Source: CANLWN01 sp039815505
GTDB taxonomy: Bacteria > Bacteroidota > Bacteroidia > Flavobacteriales > Flavobacteriaceae
Length of the DNA: 5,552 nucleotides
Assembly (NCBI GenBank): GCA_039815505.1
Contig: JBCBZE010000240.1
Span: 1-5,552, forward strand
Direction of reading: 5' to 3'
Shown: piece after piece, positions 5,312-5,552 of the stretch
Numbering within the stretch: the first letter of the stretch is position 1
How the letters are laid out: each line of letters begins with the position of its first letter
Translations under genes and position numbers: made by a program
Notes under the pieces: model-generated
What the model was told of the DNA's origin: nothing
Seen by the model: the letters and a program-made list of their open reading frames with translations, nothing else
Database searches by the model: none

Positions 5312-5552
5312 CCTTTTCCACGATAGTGGCGATACAGGTTTTGGCGCCTATAACCTTTTGGTCAAGTTTTACGGTAATAGCGCAATCTAAAGGTAAGAAC
5401 AAATCTACCCTTGAGCCAAATTTAATAAAACCGGCATCGTCACCTTGTTGAACACTTTCACCCACTTCCGCGTAGTTTACAATGCGCCTTGCCATTGCGC
5501 CGGCAATTTGCCGATATAGGATATTGCCAAATTTTGGAGTATTTACGACTAC
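5301..5552 (-). CDS. psd: Phosphatidylserine decarboxylase, C-terminal part (5' end outside window)
   Basis: The reading frame is open from the window edge at 5552 to a TGA at 5301-5303, giving 83 residues with the true start outside. It carries NTPKFGNILYRQIAG (4-18), AMARRIVNY (19-27) and FIKFGSRVDLFLP (42-54), all characteristic of Psd. The enzyme is a membrane-associated, pyruvoyl-dependent decarboxylase that converts phosphatidylserine to phosphatidylethanolamine. In the FGS motif the proenzyme self-cleaves between Gly46 and Ser47 of this fragment, and the serine becomes the pyruvoyl group of the small alpha chain. About 37 residues follow the cleavage site, as expected for the short family form of roughly 220 residues. 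An internal ATG at 5495 is not the start, since conserved sequence continues upstream of it. The gene overlaps the ACBP gene by 11 nt. In flavobacteria I would expect cdsA further upstream, which cannot be seen here. Confidence 0.94.
   Translation of the reverse strand, partial: VVVNTPKFGNILYRQIAGAMARRIVNYAEVGESVQQGDDAGFIKFGSRVDLFLPLDCAITVKLDQKVIGAKTCIATIVEKDEE

Noticed and set aside
1..5552. CRISPR array, insertion sequence, attachment site, tRNA or defence island
   Set aside because: No regularly spaced direct repeats, transposase-like frames, terminal inverted repeats, tRNA cloverleaf or defence-type domains were seen on either strand.

Overview
The window looks like chromosomal DNA from a marine-type member of the Flavobacteriaceae (phylum Bacteroidota). 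The base composition is moderately AT-rich. Shine-Dalgarno sequences are largely absent. A TAnnTTTG-type -7 promoter element is visible. The large secreted protein carries a Bacteroidota lipoprotein export signal (Cys-Ser-Asp-Asp-Asp-Asp), and every recognisable gene reads like a flavobacterial version of its family. I cannot name the species from the sequence alone.

Layout. At the left edge (1-246, minus strand) lies the N-terminal part of a class I SAM-dependent methyltransferase, cut by the window boundary. A divergent spacer of about 285 bp follows, with no convincing RNA or gene. A 798-residue surface lipoprotein occupies 532-2928 (plus strand). It consists of a lipoprotein signal, an Asp-rich tether, two tandem lamin-tail-like (LTD) domains and two spondin-type domains, and a good intrinsic terminator follows it. 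A short promoter region leads into a two-gene unit on the plus strand: a secreted DUF1684 protein (3149-3748), then, 4 nt after its stop and starting on TTG, a membrane-bound fatty acid hydroxylase / alkylglycerol-monooxygenase-like enzyme (3753-5021). Converging on it from the right edge is a minus-strand pair with overlapping ends: phosphatidylserine decarboxylase (C-terminal 83 residues only, 5301-5552, cut by the window end) and an acyl-CoA-binding protein (5042-5311).

How the genes may fit together. The right half is lipid-themed. Psd makes phosphatidylethanolamine, ACBP carries acyl-CoA, and the eight-histidine membrane oxygenase belongs to a family acting on lipid alkyl, fatty acyl or sterol chains. 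Whether the two convergent units cooperate is inference from proximity only. The large lipoprotein is probably a free-standing surface adhesin or matrix protein. It is the most unusual item here because it joins two domain types best known from eukaryotes (lamin tail and F-spondin N domain), each present twice. I do not see a clear, self-contained new defence or mobile system in this window.
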